From Betaproteobacteria bacterium (lineage in GTDB: Bacteria > Pseudomonadota > Gammaproteobacteria > Burkholderiales > SG8-39): a stretch of DNA of 43,972 nucleotides. A program made the translations under genes and the position numbers. This document shows positions 8,732 to 16,522 of this stretch, in pieces; the stretch's first letter is position 1, and every line of letters starts with the position of its first letter. The DNA lies in contig SHXL01000001.1 of NCBI GenBank assembly GCA_009693345.1, positions 1 through 43,972 of the forward strand, written 5' to 3'. The notes under the pieces are model-generated. The model was given only the letters and a program-made list of their open reading frames with translations. It had not been told where the DNA came from and did no database searches.

Positions 8732-9924
8732 GACTTTGCCTCCTCGATGATTTTTTCTTTTACCATTTTTTCAATCGCCGGGGCGCCGAATCCCAGCTCC
8801 GAAAGTATTGCGCGGCTGTGCGCGCCCAGCGCCGGCACCGCATCCATGCGCGGCTCGAAGCCGTCCAGGTTGAACGGCGGTTTCACGGCATTCACCGGTC
8901 CCGCCGGCGTGCTCACCTCGCGCCAGCGTTCGCGCGCCTCCAGCTGCGGGTGGTCCCAGAACTCCTGCATCGAATTCAGTCTTGCGTTCGCGATGTTGGC
9001 CTCGTCCAGCCTTTGTAGGATCTTTTCCGCCGTCAATTTCGAAAATACCCGGTCAATCTCCTCATGCATTGCATCGCGGTATGCTGCCCTGACCGGGCCG
9101 CTTGAGAATTTTGGATTGCTTTTCAATCCGGAATTCAAAAGCACTACATCGCAAAAACGTTCGAATTCCCTTTCATTCTGGATCGACAGGAACACGGTCT
9201 TGCCATCGCCGGCCTTGAACGGGCCGTAGGGGACGATGGTGGCGTGGTGCGGGCCCGAGCGCGGCGGTGCCGCGCCGCCGTAGGCAGTGAAGTAGGCGGG
9301 AAAGCCCATCCACTCGCCGAGCGATTCGAACATCGTAATGTCGAGCGTGGCGCCGACGCCCTCCGCCTGCCGCCGGTAGAGCGCGGCGAGGATCGAGGAA
9401 AGGGCATACATGCCCGCGGCGATGTCCGCCACGGGGATGCCCGCCTTGGCCGGCTGCTCCGGCGTCCCTGTAACCGAGAGCAGGCCGGCTTCGCATTGCA
9501 CCAGCAGGTCGTAGGCTTTCTTGTCGGCGTAGGGACCGGCGGGGCCATAGCCCGAGATGCCGCACCAGATGAGCCGCGGATGCTTCGCGCGCAGTTCTGC
9601 CGCGCCCAGGCCCAGGCGCTCCGCGGCCCCCGGGGCGAGGTTCTGCACGAAGACGTCCGCGTTCGCCATGAGTTTGTCGAGAACCAGCTTCGCGTCCGGA
9701 TGCTTTACGTCGAGGCAAAGGCTCTCCTTGGAGCGATTCACCCAGACGAAATGCGACGAAAGCCCCTGCACCGTCTTGTCGTAGCCGCGCGCCGCGTCAC
9801 CGCCGCCGGGGCGCTCGATCTTGATCACGCGCGCACCGAGCTCGGCCAGCTGGCGCGTGCAGAACGGGCCGGCGATGACCTGTTCCAGGCCCACCACCGT
9901 AATGCCTTCGAGGGGTCTTTTCAC
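8728..9924 (-). CDS. CaiB/BaiF family (type III) CoA-transferase
   Basis: A 398-residue family III acyl-CoA transferase that moves CoA between carboxylic acids through an aspartyl-CoA intermediate. It opens with PLEGITVVGLEQVIAGPF and contains GARVIKIERPGGGDAAR, RSKESLCLDVKHP, ISGYGPAGPY and a YDLLVQCEAGL segment where the family carries its catalytic aspartate. The start is GTG 9924, overlapping the upstream hydratase stop as GTGA; the much longer open frame reaching 10335 runs through the hydratase gene and is rejected. It is the middle gene of the operon hydratase, CoA-transferase, GST. Substrate unknown. Confidence 0.9.
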   Translation of the reverse strand: MKRPLEGITVVGLEQVIAGPFCTRQLAELGARVIKIERPGGGDAARGYDKTVQGLSSHFVWVNRSKESLCLDVKHPDAKLVLDKLMANADVFVQNLAPGAAERLGLGAAELRAKHPRLIWCGISGYGPAGPYADKKAYDLLVQCEAGLLSVTGTPEQPAKAGIPVADIAAGMYALSSILAALYRRQAEGVGATLDITMFESLGEWMGFPAYFTAYGGAAPPRSGPHHATIVPYGPFKAGDGKTVFLSIQNEREFERFCDVVLLNSGLKSNPKFSSGPVRAAYRDAMHEEIDRVFSKLTAEKILQRLDEANIANARLNSMQEFWDHPQLEARERWREVSTPAGPVNAVKPPFNLDGFEPRMDAVPALGAHSRAILSELGFGAPAIEKMVKEKIIEEAKS

Positions 9925-10748
9925 GTGAAGCGTATTTCCAGGCCCCTGGCCGCGAAACCGTGCAGATCCGTACTCCAGGTTTCGCCCGCCTGCACCGGGT
10001 AGGCGTCGGTGAGCGTACCGGTGCTGATGATTTCGCCCGCCGAGAGCGGCGGCGAATCCTTCTGCCCGGCAAGGATGTTGACCAGGAACGCGAGGGAAAG
10101 CAGCGGGCTGTCGAGCACGTTGGCGCCGATTCCCTGGTCTATCTTTTCCCGGTTTTTCAATAAATCGATTTTCAGGAAAGGCAGCGCCGCCGCCAGGCCG
10201 GAAATCCGTTCCACCGCTACCGGCGTGCCGACGATCAGGCGGCCGTGCAGCGCATTGTCGGCGACGCAGTCGGGCAGCGTCAGCTTCCACTCCGGATGGT
10301 GGCACTGTACGATTTCGATGGAATGCGCGATCCACTCGACGGCTTCGAGCAGCAGCGCGGGGTTTCGTGTGTGCGAGGACAACGCCTCTGGCGTTGTGGG
10401 CGGCACGGATTTCAGCTTGAAGCAGATTTCGGGCTCGATGCGCGGCTGCACCAGGCCCGCGAGCGACACGACTGCTTTATTTCCTTCGGAAAAAATAAGA
10501 GTCCGGTCATAAACGGCACCCCACATCGGCCCGTTCACGCCGTAGCGCTGCCAGAGGCCGCGATTGGTGAAGCCGTTCTTGCGCCCCGCCAGCACCCAGC
10601 CCTGCGCCAGGCGATGGGCGTGCAGCTGGCGCGCCGCGGCATAGCCGGTTTCGGCCGTAAGCCCCGGAAAGCGCGAGCTAAACGGCGCCACCAGCCGCGG
10701 GTGCTGGTGCAGGTCGATGAGCTCTTTTGCGAGTTTGGTTGCGTCCAT
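9921..10748 (-). CDS. 2-keto-4-pentenoate hydratase family protein (MhpD-like)
   Basis: A 275-residue member of the hydratase/decarboxylase branch of the fumarylacetoacetate hydrolase superfamily. Characterised relatives add water to 2-hydroxypenta-2,4-dienoate or decarboxylate oxalocrotonate in meta-cleavage pathways. The IEPEICFKLK segment carries the paired acidic residues used for divalent metal binding, and SAGEIISTGTLTDAYPV is the typical C-terminal GD/ST-type block. ATG 10748 is preferred over the in-frame TTG at 10754. No Shine-Dalgarno is visible, while TAGAAT lies about 9 bases upstream, so a very short leader is possible. First gene of a three-gene operon; exact substrate unknown. 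Confidence 0.82.
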   Translation of the reverse strand: MDATKLAKELIDLHQHPRLVAPFSSRFPGLTAETGYAAARQLHAHRLAQGWVLAGRKNGFTNRGLWQRYGVNGPMWGAVYDRTLIFSEGNKAVVSLAGLVQPRIEPEICFKLKSVPPTTPEALSSHTRNPALLLEAVEWIAHSIEIVQCHHPEWKLTLPDCVADNALHGRLIVGTPVAVERISGLAAALPFLKIDLLKNREKIDQGIGANVLDSPLLSLAFLVNILAGQKDSPPLSAGEIISTGTLTDAYPVQAGETWSTDLHGFAARGLEIRFT

Positions 10749-10773
10749 GGTCAAGTGATTCTAAATTAGGCCC

Positions 10774-11199
10774 GTGGATGAAGACTTTCTCTGGGCGATC
10801 CTCGGTCTGACGCTGGTCATCATAGAGCTGCTGAGCGGCACCTTTTACCTTCTGGTGCTCGGCATCGCGGCCTTCGGCGCGGCGCTTGCGGCGTGGCTCG
10901 GACAGGGCTTTCCGGTGCAGGCCATTGTCGCGGCAGCGATTTCAGGGCTTGGCTGCTATGGCGTGCACGTCTACCGCGCGAAGAACGCGACCGAGCAGAT
11001 GCCCAACGTGGACGCCGGCCAGCCGGCGAGCTTCGAGAACTGGGTGGACCAGGGCGCTCGCCTAGCGCGTGTGCGCTACCGCGGCGCCTCGTGGGACGCG
11101 CTGGTGGAGGGCGATGCGGCGATCGACGTCGGCGCGATGCTCTATGTAGTCACGGCCAATGGCAATACGCTCAAAGTCACAAACCGTCGCCCCGCATAG
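10774..11199 (+). CDS. NfeD family membrane protein (short form)
   Basis: A 141-residue protein with hydrophobic segments at about residues 6-27, 29-44 and 49-66, followed by a small soluble OB-fold-like domain with ARVRYRGASWDALVEG and a closing VTANGNTLKV. This is the short NfeD form without the ClpP-like protease domain. NfeD proteins are encoded next to SPFH/stomatin partners, as here (next gene 67 bases on), and act with them in membrane microdomain or membrane protein quality control. The start is GTG 10774, only 25 bases from the divergent hydratase start. Confidence 0.87.
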   Translation: MDEDFLWAILGLTLVIIELLSGTFYLLVLGIAAFGAALAAWLGQGFPVQAIVAAAISGLGCYGVHVYRAKNATEQMPNVDAGQPASFENWVDQGARLARVRYRGASWDALVEGDAAIDVGAMLYVVTANGNTLKVTNRRPA

Positions 11200-11266
11200 C
11201 CCGGCCAGCGTGGCCGTCGCTCATGCGCCGCCGCCGGTGGCAAGTCAACAACCGAGGGGAATATCC

Positions 11267-12268
11267 ATGTTTTCCAAGCTGATTATCGCCATCGTTCTGA
11301 CCGCGATCACGGGGGCGATTCCGGAGACCCGGGGCTACGCGGTCTGGGTGTTCTTCATCGCGGTAGTGGCCGCGTTCGTGGTCGAGGGCGTGCGCATCGT
11401 GCCGCAGCAGTTCGCCTTCGTGGTGGAGCGGCTGGGGAAATTCCATGCGGTGCTCGAGCCGGGCCTGAACCTGATCATCCCGTTCATGGACCGGGTCGCC
11501 TACATGCATTCGTTGAAGGAGGTGCCGCTCGACGTGCCCGAGCAGGTGTGCATTACCAAGGACAACACGCAGCTCGCGGTGGACGGCGTGCTGTACTATC
11601 AGGTGACCGACCCGCGCCTGGCATCGTACGGTTCGGCGAACTACATCGGCGCCATCACCCAGCTCGCGCAGACTACGCTGCGCAGCGTGATCGGCAAGAT
11701 GGAGCTCGACAAGAGCTTCGAGTCGCGCGAGGACATCAACCGCCACATCGTCGCCGCGCTGGACGAGGCGGGGCGCAACTGGGGCATCAAGGTGCTGCGC
11801 TACGAAATCAAGAGCATCACGCCGCCGGAATCGATTCTGCGCGCGATGCAGGCGCAGATCACCGCCGAGCGGGAGAAGCGCGCATTGATCGCCAAGTCCG
11901 AGGGCGAGCGCCAGCAGGCGATCAACGTCGCCGACGGCAAGCGGCAGGCGGCGATCCTGGAATCCGAGGGCCAGAAGCAGAGCGAGATCAACCGGGCACA
12001 GGGCGAAGCGACCGCGCTGCGGCTGATCGCCGATGCCAACGCGGCGGCGGTGCACGCGGTGGGCGAGGCGATTAGCGGCAAGGGCGGCATGGAAGCGGCC
12101 AACCTCAAGGTGGCGCAGGAATATGTCGCCGCCTTCTCCAATCTCGCCAGGACTTCCAACACCCTGATACTTCCCGCGAGCGCCGGCGATGTCGCCGGCA
12201 TCGTTGCCACCGCGATGACGGTGCTCGACAAGACAAGGCAGGCTCAGGCTGCCGCGAAGGGAACCTGA
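11267..12268 (+). CDS. SPFH/stomatin family membrane protein (QmcA-like)
   Basis: A 333-residue protein with N-terminal membrane segments (about residues 3-17 and 24-42) and an SPFH domain beginning VRIVPQQFAFVVERLGKFH and continuing through PGLNLIIPFMDRV, VDGVLYYQVTDP and RSVIGKMELD. A long charged helical region (about 195-270, rich in E, K, R, Q) looks like the coiled coil that drives ring assembly. Residues after 270 are Ala-rich. ATG 11267 has GAGGGGA nearby; the open frame extends upstream but only into nfeD. It is predicted to form inner-membrane oligomers with NfeD. Confidence 0.92.
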   Translation: MFSKLIIAIVLTAITGAIPETRGYAVWVFFIAVVAAFVVEGVRIVPQQFAFVVERLGKFHAVLEPGLNLIIPFMDRVAYMHSLKEVPLDVPEQVCITKDNTQLAVDGVLYYQVTDPRLASYGSANYIGAITQLAQTTLRSVIGKMELDKSFESREDINRHIVAALDEAGRNWGIKVLRYEIKSITPPESILRAMQAQITAEREKRALIAKSEGERQQAINVADGKRQAAILESEGQKQSEINRAQGEATALRLIADANAAAVHAVGEAISGKGGMEAANLKVAQEYVAAFSNLARTSNTLILPASAGDVAGIVATAMTVLDKTRQAQAAAKGT

Positions 12269-12269
12269 G

Positions 12270-12665
12270 GTGACCGTGACCGCGATGAATCACTTCACCA
12301 TTCTCACCGACGATCTGCCGGCGACGCTGGCGTTCTACGAGGAGCACCTCAACCTCAAGCCCGGCGCGCGGCCGCCGTTCACCTTCCCGGGGGCCTGGCT
12401 CTACGCCGACGGCGGCAAGGGCAGGGAGCCGATCCTGCACATCGTCGCGGGCATCAACAAGGAGAGGCTGGTAAAGGGCGTGCTCGACCATATGGCTTTC
12501 AGCGGCAAGGGCCTGGCCGCAGCGGTGGCGAAACTCAAGCGGGAAAACGTCAAGTACGATCTGCGCCGGCTGCCCGAATACGGCACCTGGCAGCTGTTCT
12601 TCCACGACCCGAACGACGCCAAGGTCGAGATCGACTTCGATAAAGCTGAAGCCGCGCCGGCCTGA
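12270..12665 (+). CDS. VOC family protein (glyoxalase/bleomycin resistance fold)
   Basis: A 131-residue single-domain vicinal oxygen chelate protein. It starts with NHFTILTDDLPATLAFYEEHL and has DHMAFSGKG in the middle and DPNDAKVEIDF at the end; the two His and the Glu are the usual metal ligands. Relatives include glyoxalases, extradiol dioxygenases and epimerases, so the reaction cannot be assigned. GTG 12270 follows the SPFH stop by one base with AAGGGA upstream; ATG 12285 is the main alternative. Confidence 0.85.
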   Translation: MTVTAMNHFTILTDDLPATLAFYEEHLNLKPGARPPFTFPGAWLYADGGKGREPILHIVAGINKERLVKGVLDHMAFSGKGLAAAVAKLKRENVKYDLRRLPEYGTWQLFFHDPNDAKVEIDFDKAEAAPA

Positions 12666-12666
12666 T

Positions 12667-13620
12667 TTATTCCACCACCACGCCGGCGCGCTTGATCACC
12701 GGCGCGAACTTCGCGGTTTCCGCCTTGATGAAGTTGGTGAAGTCTTCCGGCGTGCCTTGCACGACCTCGGCGCCTCGCACCTCCAGGATCTCGCGCAGCT
12801 TCGGCGTGCGCGTGGCGTTGTTTAGCGCGGTGTTCAGGCGCATCACAGATTCGCCCGGCGTGCCGGCGCGCGCCGCCAGGCCGAAGAAGGACACCACCTC
12901 GTAGCCCTTCAGGCCGATCTCGTCCAGCGTCGGCACGTCTGGCAGAGCGCTGTTGCGCTTCAGGCTTGTCACCGCGAGCGCGCGCACCGTGCCGGCCTTG
13001 ACGTTGCCGACCTGCGGCGGGATGTTGTCGAACATCATCTCGATGTTGCCGCCCAGCATCGCCGCCGTCGCTGGGCCCGCGCCGCTGAACGGGATGTGCA
13101 CGATGAAGGTGCCTGACATCGTCTTGAACAGCTCGCCCGAGAGCTGCGGCGAGGTGCCATAGCCGGGCGAGCCGTAGTTCAGCTTGCCCGGGTTCTTCTT
13201 CGCGTAGGCGATCAGTTCCTGCGCGGTCTTGAACGGCTGGTTGACGTTGGCCACCATCACGTTGGCGACCGAGCCGTAGCGGCCGATGTAGGCGAAATCC
13301 TCGATCGGCCGGTAGTTCAGCTTCTTGTACAGCGTCGGGCTGATGGCGAGCGACGGGTTCGCCAGCAGCAGCGTATGGCCGTCGGGCAGCGCACGCGCCA
13401 CAACCTCGGCGCCCACGTTGCCGCCCGCGCCGGCGCGGTTCTCGGTCACGACGGATACGCCGAGTTCCGCCTGCAGGAACGGCTGCAGCGCGCGCGCGAC
13501 CAGGTCGATCAGGCCGCCCGGCGGATAGGGAATGATGATGGTGACGGGACGGGTCGGGAAACCCTGGGCCTGCGCGAGCGTGGCGCAGGCGAAGGCGAGA
13601 GTAGCAAGCAGGATTCTCAC
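12667..13620 (-). CDS. Bug family tripartite tricarboxylate transporter substrate-binding protein (copy 1)
   Basis: A 317-residue periplasmic solute receptor of the Bug/TctC family. The signal peptide is RILLATLAFACATLAQAQ, followed by FPTRPVTIIIPYPPGGLID, the family's ligand-contacting first loop, then ENRAGAGGNVGAEVVA and SPGYGTSPQLSGELF. These proteins capture carboxylates or related small molecules, and some feed TctAB permeases; no tctAB is present here. GTG 13620 is chosen because AAAGGAG sits 5 bases upstream and the frame then begins with a good signal peptide. Last gene of a leftward run of six. Confidence 0.9.
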   Translation of the reverse strand: MRILLATLAFACATLAQAQGFPTRPVTIIIPYPPGGLIDLVARALQPFLQAELGVSVVTENRAGAGGNVGAEVVARALPDGHTLLLANPSLAISPTLYKKLNYRPIEDFAYIGRYGSVANVMVANVNQPFKTAQELIAYAKKNPGKLNYGSPGYGTSPQLSGELFKTMSGTFIVHIPFSGAGPATAAMLGGNIEMMFDNIPPQVGNVKAGTVRALAVTSLKRNSALPDVPTLDEIGLKGYEVVSFFGLAARAGTPGESVMRLNTALNNATRTPKLREILEVRGAEVVQGTPEDFTNFIKAETAKFAPVIKRAGVVVE

Positions 13621-13642
13621 GATTTCTCCTTTGGGAAATTCT

Positions 13643-14599
13643 TCAATCGATTCTCGCACCCGAGTCGCGCACGACTTTGCCCAGGCGAGGGATGTCGCTG
13701 CGCACCAGCGCGCCAAGTTCCTCGGGCGACATGCCACCGGCGTCCAGTCCGAGATCTTCCAGGCGCTTGGCCACATCCGGCGCCTTCAGCGCCTTGGCGG
13801 TCTCGGCATGCAGCCGCGCGATGATTTCCTTCGGCACGCCCGCCGGCGCGAACAGCGCCTGCCAGGAGGTGATGTCGTAGCCGGCGAGACCCGCTTCCTG
13901 CATGGTCGGTACGTCGGGCGCGACGAACGAGCGCTTTTGCGTCGTCACCGCGAGCGCCTTCAGCCGGCCCTGCTTCACCGGCGGATAGGCGGTGGTGATG
14001 TTCTCGAAGCTCATGGCGATCGTTCCCGCGAGCAGGTCCGGAATCATCGGGCCCGAGCCCTTGTACGGAATGTGCTGCATCGAGGTGCCCGTGATGGTCT
14101 TGAACATCTCGCCCGACATGTGTTGGGAAGTGCCGTTGCCCGCCGAGCCGAAGCTGTACTTGTTCGGATTGGCCTTGAGCAGCGCGATCAGTTCGGCGAC
14201 GTTGTTGACGCCGAGGCTGGGGTGCACGATGAGCATGTTCGGCAGCGTCGCGAGCATGGTGATCGGTGCGAAATCCTTTGCCGGGTCGTAGGGCAGCTTC
14301 GAATACAGCGTGGCATTGATGGCGTGCGAGCTCACCGTGCCGCTGCCGATGGTGTAGCCGTCGGGCGCTGCTTTGGCGATCATCTCGGCGCCGTTGTTGC
14401 CGCCCGCGCCCGGCCGGTTCTCCACCACCACTGGCTGGCCGAGTGCATCGGAGAGCTTGGGCGCGATCAGGCGCGCGAGGATGTCGGTGGTCCCGCCCGG
14501 CGCGAAGATCACGATGTAGCGGATCGGCTTCGAGGGCCAGGCCTGGGCCTGGACCGTGGCGGAAATCGCCAATACAAGCGCAGCGAACAGCAGTTTCAT
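13643..14599 (-). CDS. Bug family tripartite tricarboxylate transporter substrate-binding protein (copy 2)
   Basis: A 318-residue Bug receptor with signal peptide KLLFAALVLAISATVQAQA. The first loop is PIRYIVIFAPGGTTDILAR, followed by ENRPGAGGNNGAEMIA and GSAGNGTSQHMSGEMFK. ATG 14599 is preceded by GGGGAGG. It lies 22 bases upstream of copy 1 in the same direction, so the two receptors are likely cotranscribed. They have diverged clearly, which suggests different ligands rather than a recent duplication. Ligand unknown. Confidence 0.92.
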   Translation of the reverse strand: MKLLFAALVLAISATVQAQAWPSKPIRYIVIFAPGGTTDILARLIAPKLSDALGQPVVVENRPGAGGNNGAEMIAKAAPDGYTIGSGTVSSHAINATLYSKLPYDPAKDFAPITMLATLPNMLIVHPSLGVNNVAELIALLKANPNKYSFGSAGNGTSQHMSGEMFKTITGTSMQHIPYKGSGPMIPDLLAGTIAMSFENITTAYPPVKQGRLKALAVTTQKRSFVAPDVPTMQEAGLAGYDITSWQALFAPAGVPKEIIARLHAETAKALKAPDVAKRLEDLGLDAGGMSPEELGALVRSDIPRLGKVVRDSGARID

Positions 14600-14636
14600 G
14601 TTTTTCCTCCCCTGTCAGGATTCTAGCCCAGCGCCA

Positions 14637-15578
14637 TCAGTTAGCCGGGCGTTTCCGGAGCTTCTCGCAAGGATCCGGCCGGGGCTGCGGCGCGGTGAAC
14701 CAGATGTAGTCGTATTTCGCCACCCTGTTCGCGCCAAGCGCATAGTCGCGCGGATCCGCTTCGCCGGGCTGCGTTTCCAGGAAGCCGACGCTGAGAAACG
14801 TCGCCCCGTGCGGCAGGTACAGCGGGACGCCGAGATCGCGCCGGACGTGGCCGTTGCCGGCGATCAGCACCGCGCTGCCGGCCGCGCCGGCGAGCGCAAT
14901 TGCGATTGTCGCGTCGCGCGCGCGCTGGGCGAGCGCCATCGCGGGCACAGATTTCTCCGGCAGCACGCGGCAATGCGATTCGAAGATCGCCTCGCGCAGC
15001 GCGCTCTCCCGCGCCGCCGGCCAGTCGGCGTTTGCCAGCGCGCCGGCGAGCGCCGCGTCTTGCGGGCCGAGTTTCCCGGCCCTGGCGATGCGCCGGGCAT
15101 CGGAGGCGGATAGATTTGCGGCGCGTACCTGAACCGGTGCCGCGAGCGCCGCCTCGACCAGCGGCCGGTGCAGCGGCCACTGCCACGCGGCATCCAAGAG
15201 GCCGGCCCTGGCCAGGGCATCGGCGGCCGCGCCCGCGCCCGCGCGCTGCGCTTCGCGCAACCCGGCATCGTGGTCCCGGTCGAACTGCTCGAAATAGATT
15301 TCGCCGGGCGCGCCCAGTTCGCGGATCAATGCGGCGCGATGCCTGTGGTGCGCCGGGTGGTCATGGACTTCGCCCAGCAGGCGAAAGCGCACTTCGCGCA
15401 ACCGGCGCACAAGATCGTCTTCGCTGACGAAGCGTTCGGCGCGCGTGTCCCAGATGCGGCCTTCGAGGCCGCGCGCCGGTGAGGCGGGGCGCTCGGCGCA
15501 GCCTGCTGCTACGGCAATCAGCAGGACAAGAAAACCGTGGATTTCCGCTTTCGCGGGAACGACGCTTGTTCTCCCCAA
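14637..15578 (-). CDS. ChaN family lipoprotein
   Basis: A 313-residue protein of the ChaN/haem-binding (Tiki-like) superfamily, with FRLLGEVHDHPAHHRHRAALIREL as the family signature and IAGNGHVRRDLGVPLYL near the C-terminus. A hydrophobic stretch FLVLLIAVAAGC gives a lipobox, so the protein is probably a lipoprotein. ChaN of Campylobacter binds haem and is linked to iron uptake. The only canonical start before the lipobox is TTG 15578, one base after the stop of the dehydrogenase gene, which would allow coupling. The first residues are encoded by an interspersed repeat (15537-15563), so the true leader is less certain than the domain. Confidence 0.83.
   Translation of the reverse strand: MGRTSVVPAKAEIHGFLVLLIAVAAGCAERPASPARGLEGRIWDTRAERFVSEDDLVRRLREVRFRLLGEVHDHPAHHRHRAALIRELGAPGEIYFEQFDRDHDAGLREAQRAGAGAAADALARAGLLDAAWQWPLHRPLVEAALAAPVQVRAANLSASDARRIARAGKLGPQDAALAGALANADWPAARESALREAIFESHCRVLPEKSVPAMALAQRARDATIAIALAGAAGSAVLIAGNGHVRRDLGVPLYLPHGATFLSVGFLETQPGEADPRDYALGANRVAKYDYIWFTAPQPRPDPCEKLRKRPAN
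15537..15563. repeat. Short interspersed palindromic repeat of the CCCGCGAAAGCGG type
   Basis: The minus strand reads GTCGTTCCCGCGAAAGCGGA followed by AATCCAC, a degenerate copy of a short repeat common in beta- and gammaproteobacterial genomes. TTCCGC (15543-15548) pairs with GCGGGAA (15553-15559) across a 4-base loop with one bulged G. It lies inside the 5' end of the ChaN-type gene and is translated there as VVPAKAEIH. I found no second copy in the window. Confidence 0.7.
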
Positions 15579-15579
15579 A

Positions 15580-16515
15580 CTAGGCGACGGGCGTCTTCAC
15601 CGGCTTGCCGGCGAAGTGCAGGTGCAGGTTCTCGACCTGCAGGTCGCCCATCGCCTTGCGCGTTTCGACCGTGGCGCTCGCGACGTGCGGAAACAGTACC
15701 GCGTTGTCGAGTGCGAAGAACCCGGGCGGCACCTGCGGTTCGTGCTCGTAGACATCGAGCCCGGCGCCGGCGATTTTCTTTTCCTGCAGGTAGCGCAGCA
15801 GCACCAGCTCGTCCACCACCGAGCCGCGCGCCACGTTCACCAGGTAACCCTGCGGGCCGAGCGCGTCGAGCACCTTGGCATTGACCAGTTTCGCGGTGCC
15901 GGCGCCGCCCGGCGTGACGGCCAGCAGCACGTCGGAATTTTTCGCAAGGGTCACCGGATCGGCGTCGTAGGGATAGGGCACGTTCTTCTTGTTGCGGTTG
16001 TGATAGCGGATCTTCATGCCGAAGGCCTGCGCGCGCTTCGCGATCGCCTCGCCGATGCGCCCCAGGCCCAGGATGCCGAGCGTCTTGCCGCCCACCGAGG
16101 TGGTGAGCGGGTAGGTGCCGCGCGTCGGCCAGAACCCGGAACGCAGGTAGGCCTCGGACTGCGGAAACTTGCGCAGGGTGTTGAGCACCAGCGCTATCGC
16201 GGTGTCCGCGACGCAGTCGTTCAGCACGTCGGGCGTGTTGGTGACGGTGATGTTGCGCTTCTTCGCCGCCTCGAGGTCGATCTGGTCCACGCCGACGCCG
16301 AAGTTCGAAATGAGTTCGAGTTTGGGCAAAGCATCCATCAGCTTGCCGTCCACCTTCGAGTGGCCGAAGTGCGCCAGGGCGCGCATGTGCGCCGCCGCCT
16401 TGAGCGCGGCAGCGCGATCGGGGGCTTCCCACAGATTGACGGTGGTGAATTCGTTCTGCAGCCGCTCCAGGGTGCCCTTGTGGCCCGCGGCGGTGATCAC
16501 GATCTCGTGCTTCAT
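15580..16515 (-). CDS. D-2-hydroxyacid dehydrogenase (glyoxylate/hydroxypyruvate reductase type)
   Basis: A 311-residue NAD(P)-dependent dehydrogenase. It has LISNFGVGVDQIDL in the substrate domain, the Rossmann motif GILGLGRIGEAIA, and the catalytic set Arg in NVARGSVVDE, Glu in DVYEHEP and His in FPHVASAT. Relatives interconvert hydroxypyruvate or glyoxylate with D-glycerate or glycolate. ATG 16515 has TAGGAGCG just upstream; the longer frame to 16635 lies within the aldolase gene. It follows the HpcH/HpaI aldolase gene by 7 bases, which fits reduction of an aldehyde or keto acid released by that enzyme. Confidence 0.92.
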   Translation of the reverse strand: MKHEIVITAAGHKGTLERLQNEFTTVNLWEAPDRAAALKAAAHMRALAHFGHSKVDGKLMDALPKLELISNFGVGVDQIDLEAAKKRNITVTNTPDVLNDCVADTAIALVLNTLRKFPQSEAYLRSGFWPTRGTYPLTTSVGGKTLGILGLGRIGEAIAKRAQAFGMKIRYHNRNKKNVPYPYDADPVTLAKNSDVLLAVTPGGAGTAKLVNAKVLDALGPQGYLVNVARGSVVDELVLLRYLQEKKIAGAGLDVYEHEPQVPPGFFALDNAVLFPHVASATVETRKAMGDLQVENLHLHFAGKPVKTPVA

Positions 16516-16522
16516 GGCGCTC

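Noticed and set aside
8728..10335. Extended start for the CoA-transferase giving 535 residues
   Set aside because: The extra N-terminus lies within the hydratase gene in another frame; GTG 9924 gives the normal family start and a GTGA overlap.
13620..13643. Tandem Bug receptors as a recent duplication
   Set aside because: The two proteins share only family motifs and differ widely elsewhere, so they are old paralogues.
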